From the NCBI GenBank assembly GCA_039208045.1, contig JBCCRH010000106.1, forward strand, positions 1 to 14,687: a stretch of 14,687 nt of DNA, in the 5' to 3' direction. The position numbers were made by a program, and so were the translations under genes. The notes beneath the pieces were generated by a model. That model did no database searches. It saw only the letters and a program-made list of their open reading frames with translations, and was not told where the DNA came from. The stretch's first letter is position 1; each line of letters starts with the position of its first letter. This document shows, piece by piece, positions 1-8,062 of this stretch. Origin of the DNA: JBCCRH01 sp039208045 (GTDB lineage: Bacteria > Bacteroidota > Bacteroidia > Chitinophagales > Saprospiraceae).

Positions 1-1786
1 CCGGCTGATATACGATCGCATCTTTTGGCATATAGCCTTTTACCTGCCCATAGGTAACGCGCATGGTGCTATTGGCATCTGGGTAAAAGCGTTTTTCTGG
101 AAAAACGTCCATCAGTGCTTTCATGTAGGTGCTTTGGAGCGCTTGTAGCTGGCTATCGTAGGTATTGTAAGGCCCGCTTACTACTTCATCATTATGCTCT
201 AAAATAGCGCGACACAGCTGGTAGGCAGGGTCGTTTTTGATCATCCCCATGAGCTGTTCCGGCTTTTCTTTAGCGGCCTGTATGGCAAATTGTGGACTGG
301 TTAATTTTGATTTGGAAAAGACGTACTCTCCTAGTTTTTCGTAGCTTTTCCCCGCTTGTGCCCACATTTTCATCGCATCTTTCGATAAATGTCGTTGCTG
401 CACTTTATCAAAATAAATACCAATCAATGCAGTGAAGACATCCTGATCAATACTTGCTTCGTAGTCTTTGTAAAAATTCCCCAGATAACCAACTAGGCGT
501 TCGCGGCGTTTTTCGAAACCTTCTGCTCCATTATTTTCATAAATGCGCACATAACGATGAAGGATATTAGCCAAGCGGAACACTTCGATATTCCGTCCGG
601 CAATCTCTCCTACATAGGCTTGCGTCTGCGCAAAAGGAGCGATCTTATTATAGAGGTCGTCAAAATTCGGCAGGATATTTCCATAGGCAGCTTTCCAATC
701 AGGATTGGCACTGACTCGCTTCTTGAATTCGGCTTCCAGCGCTTGTTTTTTCCCAATCCCATCGGTTGCTTTTACCCCCTGGCTCTCCCCAATCCATTTT
801 TTCCAGGCGTTTGCAATGCCCGCTTGCTTGGAGGCGTATTTAATTCGAACCCCCTCATCAGCACGCATTTGCGCATCAATTATTTTCAGTGCTTCGTCGC
901 GAATGCCGATTTTGATCGGATTTAGTACGTCTACACGCATCGCAACAGCCGTGGCTGGCAAATATTCATCGGTACGCCCTGGAAATCCGAAGACTAGGGT
1001 AAAATCATCTTCTTCCACTCCATCCAAAGAAATTGGTAGCGAGTAGCGTGGTTGAAAAGGCTTATTATCAGGAGAATAGTCAGCAGGCTTATTATCTGGC
1101 CCTGCATAGATACGAAAGAGCGAAAAGTCACCGGTGTGGCGAGGCCATTCCCAATTATCAGTATCTGCCCCAAACTTTCCAATAGAGGAAGGAGGCGCCC
1201 CCACTAAGCGAATGTCATTGTAGGTCTCGGTGACAAACAGAAAATATTGATTGCCCTTAAAAAAGGGACGGATCATAATTTTTTGGTAGGCCTCTGTCTT
1301 ATAAGATCGATTGAAAGCTCCAATATTTCGCTCGATCACAATCTGTCGCTGCTGTGCATTCATGGACGCGGTCACCCCTTCCAGAATTTGCGCTGTCACA
1401 TCCTCTATTTTTACAATAAAGGTGACAAATAGCCCAGGGTTAGGCTTTTCATCAGCTAGGGTCTTCGCCCAAAAACCATCTCGCAAGTAGTTGTCTTCCA
1501 GCGTAGTGTGGGATTGGATTTGGCGGTAGCCGCAATGGTGATTGGTGAGTACAAGGCCTTGATCCGAAATGACTTCTCCCGTACAGAAGCCCCCAAAGTG
1601 GACGATGGCATCCTTTAAACTTCCATTATTAACACTGTAAATATCCTCAGCGGTCATCTTCATGCCCATGCTCTGCATCTCTGCTTCGTTCAGCTGCTTG
1701 AGCAGCAAGGGTAGCCACATGCCTTCGCCTGCAAAGCTGGGCACCGATAGTGCCATTACTACTAAAAGTAGAAGTAATTTTTTCAT
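1..1786 (-). CDS. S46-family dipeptidyl-peptidase (DPP7/DPP11-like), 3' end cut by window
   Basis: An exported serine exopeptidase of MEROPS family S46, which removes dipeptides from peptide N-termini in the periplasm. The frame is open from the ATG at 1786 to the window edge (595 codons; the family is usually about 700-720). Residues 1-19 form a signal peptide (MKK then a Leu/Val-rich core, ending near SFA). The family signatures are clear: TNHHCGY at 81-87 with catalytic His84, NWEWPRHTGD at 211-220 with catalytic Asp220, and an N211-W212 pair matching residues known in DPP7-type enzymes to hold the substrate's free N-terminus. The sequence near the window edge (MRVTYGQVKGY) is also typical of S46. 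The catalytic Ser (GNSGSP region) and the residue that separates Asp/Glu-specific DPP11 from hydrophobic-preferring DPP7 lie outside the window, so the subtype is undecided. The gene probably has its own promoter, because a terminator separates it from the upstream gene. Confidence 0.95.
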   Translation of the reverse strand, partial: MKKLLLLLVVMALSVPSFAGEGMWLPLLLKQLNEAEMQSMGMKMTAEDIYSVNNGSLKDAIVHFGGFCTGEVISDQGLVLTNHHCGYRQIQSHTTLEDNYLRDGFWAKTLADEKPNPGLFVTFIVKIEDVTAQILEGVTASMNAQQRQIVIERNIGAFNRSYKTEAYQKIMIRPFFKGNQYFLFVTETYNDIRLVGAPPSSIGKFGADTDNWEWPRHTGDFSLFRIYAGPDNKPADYSPDNKPFQPRYSLPISLDGVEEDDFTLVFGFPGRTDEYLPATAVAMRVDVLNPIKIGIRDEALKIIDAQMRADEGVRIKYASKQAGIANAWKKWIGESQGVKATDGIGKKQALEAEFKKRVSANPDWKAAYGNILPNFDDLYNKIAPFAQTQAYVGEIAGRNIEVFRLANILHRYVRIYENNGAEGFEKRRERLVGYLGNFYKDYEASIDQDVFTALIGIYFDKVQQRHLSKDAMKMWAQAGKSYEKLGEYVFSKSKLTSPQFAIQAAKEKPEQLMGMIKNDPAYQLCRAILEHNDEVVSGPYNTYDSQLQALQSTYMKALMDVFPEKRFYPDANSTMRVTYGQVKGYMPKDAIVYQP

Positions 1787-1827
1787 CAACATCTAAATGT
1801 TATACTTTTTAATATTGGTTAGTAACA

Positions 1828-1865
1828 TCTACCCAAAGATACTCTTCTGCATTTGGTAAAAAAAA
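1828..1865 (-). promoter_or_regulatory. Candidate promoter of the S46 peptidase gene
   Basis: On the minus strand TATCTTTG (1841 down to 1834) matches the Bacteroidota -7 consensus TAnnTTTG exactly. No clear TTG is present at -33; a T-rich run lies there instead, shared with the terminator of the upstream gene. Transcription would start about 40 nt before the ATG at 1786. The call rests on motif and position only. Confidence 0.4.
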
Positions 1866-1898
1866 TATGGGCCATCCACCTTTCAGTGAACAGCCCAT
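1858..1898 (-). terminator. Intrinsic terminator of the Cys-rich protein gene
   Basis: Read on the minus strand, ATGGGC (1898-1893) pairs with GCCCAT (1872-1867). The stem continues inward through two G-U pairs and TTCAC/GTGGA to a 6-nt loop, giving about 13 pairs. One A and then eight T follow (1865-1858). It lies 29 nt after the stop codon of the Cys-rich gene and before the S46 peptidase gene, so the two genes are probably separate transcription units. Confidence 0.85.
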
Positions 1899-1926
1899 TC
1901 ATTTATCATCCGAATAAAATTACTTG

Positions 1927-2313
1927 CTACATCGATGTTTTCACCGCTTTAGCTTTAGTCTTTGGTGCTGCTGCCGCCTGCTTAGCACTTTTGGCTTTAG
2001 CCTTACACTTTTCGAGTTGTTCAGGTGTGCATTTTGTAGGGTCACATTTTTTTGCTGCACTAGCCTTAGTTGCTGTCGCACTAGGTGCTGCTGTTGCACT
2101 AGCACGATCGGCTGCTACTTGTGTAGCCTCGGCTGCTTTTGCCATTTCTACTGGATTTTCAAAAGAAGCGGCCGCTACTTTAGACTTGGTGCATTGGGCT
2201 TTTTGGGCTGCGGTGCAAGTTGCTTTTTTAACTTTTGTACAAGTTTGAGCATTTACTTGATTGCCAATAAATAGGCAGCATAGCAAGCAGCAAAAGGTAA
2301 TTAGATAACGCAT
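1927..2313 (-). CDS. Small exported Cys-rich, Ala/Lys-rich protein of unknown function
   Basis: I do not recognise a named family. I chose the ATG at 2313 (128 residues) over the upstream in-frame ATG at 2373, because it starts directly with a signal peptide: MRYL, a hydrophobic core with four Cys, then cleavage near VNA-QT at 22/23. The mature part is low-complexity and basic, rich in Ala, Lys and Thr, with six cysteines at 25, 33, 41, 90, 95 and 103. Three of the five gaps are exactly seven residues (CT-x6-C pattern), which suggests a small repeated unit near residues 25-41 and 95-103. Metal binding or disulfides are possible, but nothing shows which. The gene ends in its own terminator and diverges from the sensor-kinase gene at 2494, sharing a control region with phased repeats, so it may be a target of that system. 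The composition and signal peptide argue that it is a real gene rather than a chance frame. Confidence 0.8.
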   Translation of the reverse strand: MRYLITFCCLLCCLFIGNQVNAQTCTKVKKATCTAAQKAQCTKSKVAAASFENPVEMAKAAEATQVAADRASATAAPSATATKASAAKKCDPTKCTPEQLEKCKAKAKSAKQAAAAPKTKAKAVKTSM

Positions 2314-2399
2314 AATTAAGGTTGTTTTTATTCGCCCGGACTGGCCGAGACATGAATTAATTTGTCCCTTCAAAGATGAGGCAAAATTTTTGATATACG

Positions 2400-2443
2400 T
2401 GGTAAAGGTGTGTTAGGCACTTGTTAGGTAGTTGTTAAAGCCA
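2400..2443 (+). promoter_or_regulatory. Four 11-bp tandem direct repeats, likely response-regulator operator
   Basis: TGGTAAA (2400), TGTTAGG (2411), TGTTAGG (2422) and TGTTAAA (2433) start exactly 11 bp apart, one helical turn, each followed by a 4-nt spacer. OmpR/PhoB-family regulators are known to bind 6-7-bp direct repeats with about 11-bp periodicity. The array lies 51 bp before the kinase ATG at 2494 and 87 bp from the start of the divergent Cys-rich gene. I infer binding by the regulator encoded at 3731-4426. A weak promoter could follow, with TTG at 2432 and GGAATTTG at 2455, which lacks the TA of a full -7 box as an activated promoter might. Confidence 0.55.
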
Positions 2444-2493
2444 ATAATGTCCGCCGGAATTTGTGTTTTTTTGTATCGGTAAATACTAATTCC

Positions 2494-3729
2494 ATGGCAT
2501 TAACACCAACAAAATGGATGGTGGTCGGCGCAGCGCTAGCTATTATCTTACTGCTATTTTTTCAGATTAATTGGCTACAGCACTCCGCTCAATTGATCGA
2601 AGAACAATTTGACCAAAAGGCCACCATGGCGCTTTGTAATGCAGTAGATGAACTTCAAGCAAAAGACGATCCTCACCTCAAAATCGAGCTCACCTGCGAG
2701 AAGGCCATCCCAGAATGTGAGCCTAGCTGCCTACAGACTAATGTCGATGAGCTTGATCTTCATCAAGCCCTTCAAGCTTCTATGGAACGCTATGATATTG
2801 ATTTGGGCTTTCAAGTGGATGTGCTCAGCGTCCCTACCCGCCGCGATCCCAAGGCGCCTATCTACTGCACTTCTATCTCTGGCTTGACTAACGATAGCCG
2901 CTCGCTTCAGGTGAGCTTTCCAGGGAAAGAGCAGTATGTTATTGACCAACTTGGCCTGATGGCAGGTACTTCTTTTCTGATTCTTATTGCATTTTGTGTA
3001 CTCTTTATCTTGATTGTGCTTCGGCTCGTGCAACAACACAAGATGAATGCAGCCAGTATTGCATTCTTTAACAATATGGCCCATGAGTTCCGAACACCGC
3101 TTACTAATATTCAGCTGGCTACCAATATGCTAGAGAAAAAAATACAAGCGCCGCAGTACAACCGCTATATCCACGTCATTCAGAATGAGGGTCACCGGCT
3201 ACGCGAGCAGATAGAGCGCATGCTTCAGGTAGCTAAGATGGAGCGTGGGGAGTATATTATTGCAAGAGAGCCCATCGAACTCGATTCATTGATACAGGAA
3301 GTCGTAGATGATATGCGTATGCAAGTGATTGCCAAAAATGGAATCCTACAAGTACACGAAACGGAGGAAGACACCTGGATAGAAGGCGATCGACTTCATC
3401 TGAGTAATGCGATTCGAAATTTGGTAGATAATGCTATCAAATATTGCCAAAAGGCCCCTCAAATCGATATTGAAGTCATTCGACAAACCGATCAAGTAGA
3501 GCTGCGCTTTGTAGATAATGGCGTGGGTATTTGTGAGTTGGATCGAAAGCAAATCTTTATGCCCTACCATCGTATTGCTCAAGGCAATATTCACGATGAA
3601 AAGGGATTTGGACTGGGTTTGGCTTATGTAAAGAAGGTGATTGAGCTGCACGATGGTCGGATAGCATTAGAAAGCTCCAATCCCAACGGAAGTATTTTCT
3701 CCATCTCACTTCCGTTAAAATCAGCATAG
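2494..3729 (+). CDS. Membrane sensor histidine kinase (OmpR-partner type)
   Basis: Sensor kinase of a two-component system in the inner membrane. It autophosphorylates on His197 and should pass phosphate to the regulator encoded next. The start is the ATG at 2494, which precedes a basic residue and membrane segment; a TTG further upstream in frame adds nothing recognisable. Of 411 residues: membrane segment about 9-25; periplasmic region 30-152; second membrane segment about 155-178; HisKA with H-box NNMAHEFRTPLTN (His197); ATPase domain with N-box NAIRNLVDNAIKY (305-317), G1 box DNGVGI (341-346) and G2 box GFGLGL (371-376). All catalytic motifs are intact. No HAMP domain is evident; a short linker joins the second membrane segment to HisKA. 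The periplasmic region carries five cysteines (48, 68, 75, 79, 125), three of them clustered, and matches no sensor family I know. One base separates its stop codon from the regulator ATG. General architecture is like Bacteroides RprX, but orthology is not shown. Confidence 0.93.
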   Translation: MALTPTKWMVVGAALAIILLLFFQINWLQHSAQLIEEQFDQKATMALCNAVDELQAKDDPHLKIELTCEKAIPECEPSCLQTNVDELDLHQALQASMERYDIDLGFQVDVLSVPTRRDPKAPIYCTSISGLTNDSRSLQVSFPGKEQYVIDQLGLMAGTSFLILIAFCVLFILIVLRLVQQHKMNAASIAFFNNMAHEFRTPLTNIQLATNMLEKKIQAPQYNRYIHVIQNEGHRLREQIERMLQVAKMERGEYIIAREPIELDSLIQEVVDDMRMQVIAKNGILQVHETEEDTWIEGDRLHLSNAIRNLVDNAIKYCQKAPQIDIEVIRQTDQVELRFVDNGVGICELDRKQIFMPYHRIAQGNIHDEKGFGLGLAYVKKVIELHDGRIALESSNPNGSIFSISLPLKSA

Positions 3730-3730
3730 C

Positions 3731-4426
3731 ATGGAACAGCATCATATTCTTTTGGTGGAAGATGACCTGAATCTTGGGTTTTTGCTCGTAGAACTCCTGG
3801 AGGATGAGGGCTACTTTGTTAAACTGTGTAAAGATGGCGCCTCTAGCATACAAGCATTCGGCCGTCAGCACTTTGACCTCTGCATTTTTGATGTGATGCT
3901 TCCGCAAATGGATGGGTATATGGTGGCCAAAGAGATTCGGGCAGCTGATCCAGAAATTCCATTTTTATTTTTGACTGCAAAATCGAGGAAAGAAGATAAA
4001 ATGCAAGGCTATCGCTTGGGGGCAGAAGATTTTATTACCAAACCTTTTGATGAAGATTTGCTCTTGTGCAAGCTCCATGTTATCCTGCGTCGACAACAAT
4101 TGGAGCTAGAGCAACAGCAGCAACCTGTGGCCTTTCAGATTGGGCAGTTTCACTACGATTATTCGATGCAAGAACTGCGCTTTGGAACGGAAATCAAACG
4201 CATTACCGAGAAAGAAAACGAGATACTCCGCTTATTGTGTTTACACAAAAACCGAATCTTAAAGCGAGAGGAGGCCGTGGCCAAAATTTACGGTAAGTTC
4301 GATTATTTTCTGGGCCGCAGCTTTGATGTATTCATTTCTCGACTGCGCAAGTTGCTAAAACCCGACCCTGCCATTTCTATTGAAAATGTATTCAAGGTCG
4401 GGTTTATCTTGAAGGTAGAGGAGTAG
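3731..4426 (+). CDS. OmpR-family response regulator
   Basis: DNA-binding regulator partnered with the preceding kinase. Of 231 residues, the receiver domain (1-120) has the acidic pocket E10-D11-D12, phosphoacceptor Asp54 in CIFDVMLPQMDG, switch Thr82 and conserved Lys104 in TKPFDED. The C-terminal winged-helix domain (about 133-230) has the usual RITEKENEILRLL and recognition-helix region ending in SRLRKLLKPD. A Gln-rich linker (about 120-131) joins them. It starts one base after the kinase stop codon, so translation is probably coupled. The phased repeats at 2400-2443 are the obvious candidate autoregulatory site. It is similar in type to Bacteroides RprY, but the symbol is not assigned. 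Confidence 0.95.
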   Translation: MEQHHILLVEDDLNLGFLLVELLEDEGYFVKLCKDGASSIQAFGRQHFDLCIFDVMLPQMDGYMVAKEIRAADPEIPFLFLTAKSRKEDKMQGYRLGAEDFITKPFDEDLLLCKLHVILRRQQLELEQQQQPVAFQIGQFHYDYSMQELRFGTEIKRITEKENEILRLLCLHKNRILKREEAVAKIYGKFDYFLGRSFDVFISRLRKLLKPDPAISIENVFKVGFILKVEE

Positions 4427-4429
4427 CAC

Positions 4430-4443
4430 TGGCTAGGTAGCCA
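4430..4443. other. Short perfect inverted repeat between convergent stop codons
   Basis: TGGCTA-GG-TAGCCA spans the junction of the response-regulator gene (+) and the DoxX-like gene (-), whose stop codons are only 6 bp apart. As RNA it could form a 5-bp stem with a 4-nt loop in either direction. No T-run follows on either strand, so it is a weak terminator candidate at best. I see no better terminator here. Confidence 0.25.
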
Positions 4444-4789
4444 ATCGCTTACTTGAAAAGTACGACACTAGCACCAAAATCATCGCCACCAAGGCGCCAC
4501 CAAAAGCGCCATCGCCCACCATAACATGCGCAAAAAAGGCAAGCAATGTATTGTAGAAAAAGCCCGCATAGGCCCATTCTGTTATAAAGGCTGAAGGCTT
4601 TGTCCAAAGCACTACCAAGCCCAATATTTTGGCAGTAGCCAATGGATAGATGATGTAGGTTGGATAGCCCAAGTTAGTGAAGGCTTCTTGAACCGCAGCA
4701 TTGTTAAAAAAGTACATCCCAGCAGAACCCATCATTAGTAAGGTCAATAATCCGGTACTAATCCAGTACGCCCATTTCATTCCTTTCAT
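4433..4789 (-). CDS. DoxX-like integral membrane protein
   Basis: Small four-helix membrane protein of the DoxX-like (DoxX_2) type; members are generally of unknown biochemical role. It has 118 residues with membrane segments at about 7-27, 43-62, 69-90 and 96-112. The family-like stretch LGYPTY...YPLATAKILG lies at 40-57. The gene overlaps the 3' end of the CHAT gene by 32 bp in another frame; starting at the next Met (4780) would still overlap by 23 bp. Translation therefore probably depends on ribosomes finishing the CHAT gene, which puts it in the same transcript. AAAGGA precedes the second ATG directly, too close to serve as a ribosome-binding site, so I keep the first ATG. A role together with the CHAT protein is inferred only from this coupling. 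Confidence 0.85.
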   Translation of the reverse strand: MKGMKWAYWISTGLLTLLMMGSAGMYFFNNAAVQEAFTNLGYPTYIIYPLATAKILGLVVLWTKPSAFITEWAYAGFFYNTLLAFFAHVMVGDGAFGGALVAMILVLVSYFSSKRLAT

Positions 4790-7700
4790 GTGTTTTTCGT
4801 TTGTTTATTTTTGAATAAAAATATAAGCCAAAGCATACAACTATTACAAACAGTATCAAATACGGTATAGTTGGAGCATAAGAATCATTAGAGACCATAA
4901 TGGGTTGATCGTTGCCCACTAAAACGAAGGTGGCCCAGAAAAATGGAGGCAACTCTCTCATGGGCTTTTTACGGAGGTAATCGATTTTGGCATTCCGCAG
5001 TGCTCGATTTTTTTCTTGCCCTTCTTTGAGATATTGGTGAAATGATTTCATAATTTCTGCGGTAGCAAAATCATTGGCTTTCCAAAGGCTCGTGACCAAG
5101 CTAGGGCTTCCCGCATAGAAAAACCCTCTTGCCAAGCTCATAATGCCCTCCCCTTTCGCTAATTTACCAAAGCCTGTCTCACAAGCGCTTAGCAGTACCA
5201 GGCTAGCATTAAGCTGTAGCTGATACACCTCGTAAGTGCTCAAAAACTGATCTGCAAAAAATATTTTATTGAATTTTGGATCGCTATCATCTACACAAGC
5301 GTGCGTGGAGAGGTGCAGGATTTGGTACTTTGCCGCTTGCGCTAAAAAAGCCTCTTTAGTGGCTTGTTGACCTAGATAGACCTGTCCACCATACTGTTGG
5401 CGTGCTAGCTTAATACTTTCGGTACTGTACTGGAGCATTCCCAGGGGTTCATCGCCCTCACAACCCTTTATGGCATCCTCCAAAATGGGTTGATCGGCAA
5501 AGATGGGAGCAAACCCTAAATAGTTATCTAAATCTACACCTGTGGGGCTTCGATCTTGATGCTCAAGAAATAAGGTAGCAGAATAGGCATATCCAATCAC
5601 CCAATCATTTATCAAGTAGGAAAGCTTACGCGCATCGTAGGACACTTCACTATGTGTCGGTGCTGCACTTAAAAGGGCATCAAAAGCAATATACCCCAAC
5701 TGATCATCAGGGACGATCAACAACTCCTCAAAGCGAGCAGGTAAATCGGCCAACACTGGAGCTACTACCAAATTATAAAGCTGGTAAGCCACCTTGGTAT
5801 ATTGTTGGAAGTTCTGTTCGGCTTGTGCTTGCGCAAAAGGATCAAAAGCCTGGAAGGCTTGAAACTGCTGGATGAGTTGCTCATAGTTTTCGTCGATCGA
5901 GACTTGGTGAATGAGTACATCCTCATCTGTTATTCGAAGTATAAATAGGTCTGCTTCCCCAACAAAATATTCAATAAATACTCGATTATCGCTGGCAACC
6001 AACATGGCTTGTACCTCTTCTAAGGTAGCTACTTGCTTCGTATAGTTGATAGAAAAATAGCTCGGATATTGGGCTTGTAGCTGTGCTTCCATCTGCCGTT
6101 TTTCTTCATAGAGTCGGGCCAAGATTTTTTCGGTAGTCGCAATTTTTTGGGCATTCTCTGCTGCATCTTCTTGTCGATACTCGAATAGCTTGCGATCATA
6201 GAAGGTAATATCGACTTTCAGTTGCTTTTCTTGTTGCAGCAAATCTACGAATTGCTGGTCGCCTTCAAATTCACTATCCATGGCAAGCAGTTGTTGTTCT
6301 GCTTTTCGCACCCCCTCCAAGAGCAGATAAGATTTGCTGACTTCCATCAGCTTAAATATCTTTTCTAGGTACGCTGGATTTTTATCCGTTGCGTAAAGCG
6401 AATACAACAGGCGAATGTGTTTTTCATAGAGCGGCTTTGCGGAATTTCTCAGGAGCAGTTTTCCTTCTTCCGACTCATACTGCTGATATAGTTTATCTAT
6501 TGCTTGTTCGGCAAGCAGATAGGTGGAGCGTGTTTGTTCTTTTTGCGCCTGAGTTGTAGTTTGTTGTTGGATTAAGCTTGCTTTTCTTTCGAGCACATTA
6601 ACCAACTCCGTCAAGTCATTGACTTCCTCAATGGATGGGTTTTCAAAGTAATCACTAGATTCAAAGGTCGTGCTAAGAGCAATTAAGGCTTGCTGATAGT
6701 TAGCTAGTGCTTGCTCTTTAGAACCAAGCATCATAAGTACATCTCCTATATTTCTGTAAGTTTCCGCTACAGTTGGGTGTCGTTTACCATATCTATGTTC
6801 GTACCCTATCCGAGCCAGTTTAAATTGTGTTAGTGCCGGTTCTAAGTGATCTGTTTTTGCCATGCTCGATCCATAACTTACCCTGACCCAGGATGGATCT
6901 TCATCATATTGCAGGAAAACAGGTATAATTTTTTCAATTAGTTGTTGCGCTTGGTCATTCTTTATTTGATCCACATATAGCCCAGCTAAGATTCCATGAG
7001 TAGATAGCCAATCTTCATGGTTAGTTGCTGTGGGTATCTCTGTGAGTAACTTCCGGCTTTGCGCTAAGTAATAAGCAGCTTGCTCGTAATCCCCATTCTT
7101 CTGAGCACAGAGCGCAAGGTTATTTTGTAAGGTAATTAATTCGTCTGGAGCGGCATCCGTCGCTTTTAACATTTGTAGGGCTATCTTATAGTGGGCATCA
7201 GCCTGACCAATATCTCCCTTATCAAAATAGATGGCTCCCATGTTATTATAGCTAGTTACTATAAAGCTAGAATCTAAGCTAGTAGGATTTTCATTAGCAA
7301 GTAGAAGGTGTAAAGCTTGTTCAGAAGAGGCAAGGGCTTGCTCATAATCTCCATTCATTTCGAAAAGCACCCCTTCTAGTTGAAAAATAGATTCAAATAT
7401 CCCGTTAGGCCACTGTAAATGTTCTTCTGCTTTTGCATAAGCTTCTGTAAGCTCTGCACTCATATTGTCGTACAAGTCATTGTAGTAACTGTAAACTGCC
7501 TTGATCATCAGCGACCAGCAGTAAGTTTCCCAATTCTGATGCTGTTTACTCAATCTAATTGCTTCATCCACATAAATGCGAGTGCTATCCATCTCCTCTA
7601 ATGCCAGCATAACTTCTGCCTTCTGCTGCATGGCATCTCCCATCAGAAGGTGATTGGCATGCAGGTGCACTTTTATTTTTTGAATCAAGCTATTTATCCG

Positions 7701-8003
7701 AACTAATCTTCCATCTTGGTCGCCCAAGGCATCGTACTGACGAACTACCTGAATTTCGCAATTTAGTGCCTTTTCCCAAAGATCATAGGCTTCATAAATA
7801 TCTTGAGCTTTCTGCGCCAGCTCGATCGCTTTCTCGTAGTTAGCAGAATCCGAGAAGGTCTTTGACTTGTTTAAATAACTCGCAGCCAGAGTAGTATCCT
7901 CTACTAAAGAATTGGATTGTGTATGCACGGCAAATGGGATCATCTGACCACACAAGAAGCAGAGGGAGAAAAGGAGGTACTTTAACTGGTAAATGGTGGT
8001 CAT
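4758..8003 (-). CDS. TPR-CHAT domain protein, membrane-anchored caspase-like peptidase
   Basis: Large protein joining TPR repeats to a CHAT (caspase HetF associated with TPRs) domain, a caspase-clan cysteine peptidase fold. Of 1081 residues: signal peptide about 1-29; TPR-type helical repeats about 40-450 (clear units near 214-235, 252-280, 293-316 and 411-443); helical, partly coiled region about 470-650; CHAT domain about 655-1032; single membrane segment about 1046-1064; short basic tail. The catalytic pair is present: His901 in LHLSTHACVDD and Cys941 in LLSACETGFG, so it is likely an active protease. The signal peptide plus the basic C-terminal tail suggest that TPRs and CHAT face the periplasm, unlike many cytoplasmic CHAT proteins. 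It follows the Ig-like gene on the same strand after a 141-bp gap with a long hairpin, and overlaps the DoxX-like gene. It is divergent from a sigma/anti-sigma pair. Substrate unknown; the neighbouring anti-sigma-like protein is a candidate by inference. Confidence 0.92.
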   Translation of the reverse strand: MTTIYQLKYLLFSLCFLCGQMIPFAVHTQSNSLVEDTTLAASYLNKSKTFSDSANYEKAIELAQKAQDIYEAYDLWEKALNCEIQVVRQYDALGDQDGRLVRINSLIQKIKVHLHANHLLMGDAMQQKAEVMLALEEMDSTRIYVDEAIRLSKQHQNWETYCWSLMIKAVYSYYNDLYDNMSAELTEAYAKAEEHLQWPNGIFESIFQLEGVLFEMNGDYEQALASSEQALHLLLANENPTSLDSSFIVTSYNNMGAIYFDKGDIGQADAHYKIALQMLKATDAAPDELITLQNNLALCAQKNGDYEQAAYYLAQSRKLLTEIPTATNHEDWLSTHGILAGLYVDQIKNDQAQQLIEKIIPVFLQYDEDPSWVRVSYGSSMAKTDHLEPALTQFKLARIGYEHRYGKRHPTVAETYRNIGDVLMMLGSKEQALANYQQALIALSTTFESSDYFENPSIEEVNDLTELVNVLERKASLIQQQTTTQAQKEQTRSTYLLAEQAIDKLYQQYESEEGKLLLRNSAKPLYEKHIRLLYSLYATDKNPAYLEKIFKLMEVSKSYLLLEGVRKAEQQLLAMDSEFEGDQQFVDLLQQEKQLKVDITFYDRKLFEYRQEDAAENAQKIATTEKILARLYEEKRQMEAQLQAQYPSYFSINYTKQVATLEEVQAMLVASDNRVFIEYFVGEADLFILRITDEDVLIHQVSIDENYEQLIQQFQAFQAFDPFAQAQAEQNFQQYTKVAYQLYNLVVAPVLADLPARFEELLIVPDDQLGYIAFDALLSAAPTHSEVSYDARKLSYLINDWVIGYAYSATLFLEHQDRSPTGVDLDNYLGFAPIFADQPILEDAIKGCEGDEPLGMLQYSTESIKLARQQYGGQVYLGQQATKEAFLAQAAKYQILHLSTHACVDDSDPKFNKIFFADQFLSTYEVYQLQLNASLVLLSACETGFGKLAKGEGIMSLARGFFYAGSPSLVTSLWKANDFATAEIMKSFHQYLKEGQEKNRALRNAKIDYLRKKPMRELPPFFWATFVLVGNDQPIMVSNDSYAPTIPYLILFVIVVCFGLYFYSKINKRKTHERNEMGVLD

Positions 8004-8020
8004 TTCTATCGCTTGAACAC

Positions 8021-8028
8021 CAAAAATA
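8021..8028 (-). promoter_or_regulatory. Possible -7 box in front of the CHAT gene
   Basis: TATTTTTG on the minus strand fits TAnnTTTG exactly, 18 nt before the CHAT ATG. No TTG at -33 is seen, and the implied leader would be only about 12 nt. It may give the CHAT gene its own promoter inside the operon, or be chance in AT-rich DNA. Confidence 0.25.
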
Positions 8029-8062
8029 ATAAAATCCAGCTAATGGTGAGAATGTTTGAGTA

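Noticed and set aside
557..1046. Two overlapping plus-strand open frames inside the S46 peptidase gene
   Set aside because: The minus strand carries an uninterrupted S46 peptidase with catalytic motifs across this whole stretch; these are shadows.
1853..2248. Plus-strand open frame with an apparent run of hydrophobic segments opposite the Cys-rich gene
   Set aside because: It is the antisense reading of Ala/Lys-rich codons, which yields Ala/Leu/Phe-rich sequence. The minus strand has a proper signal peptide and terminator.
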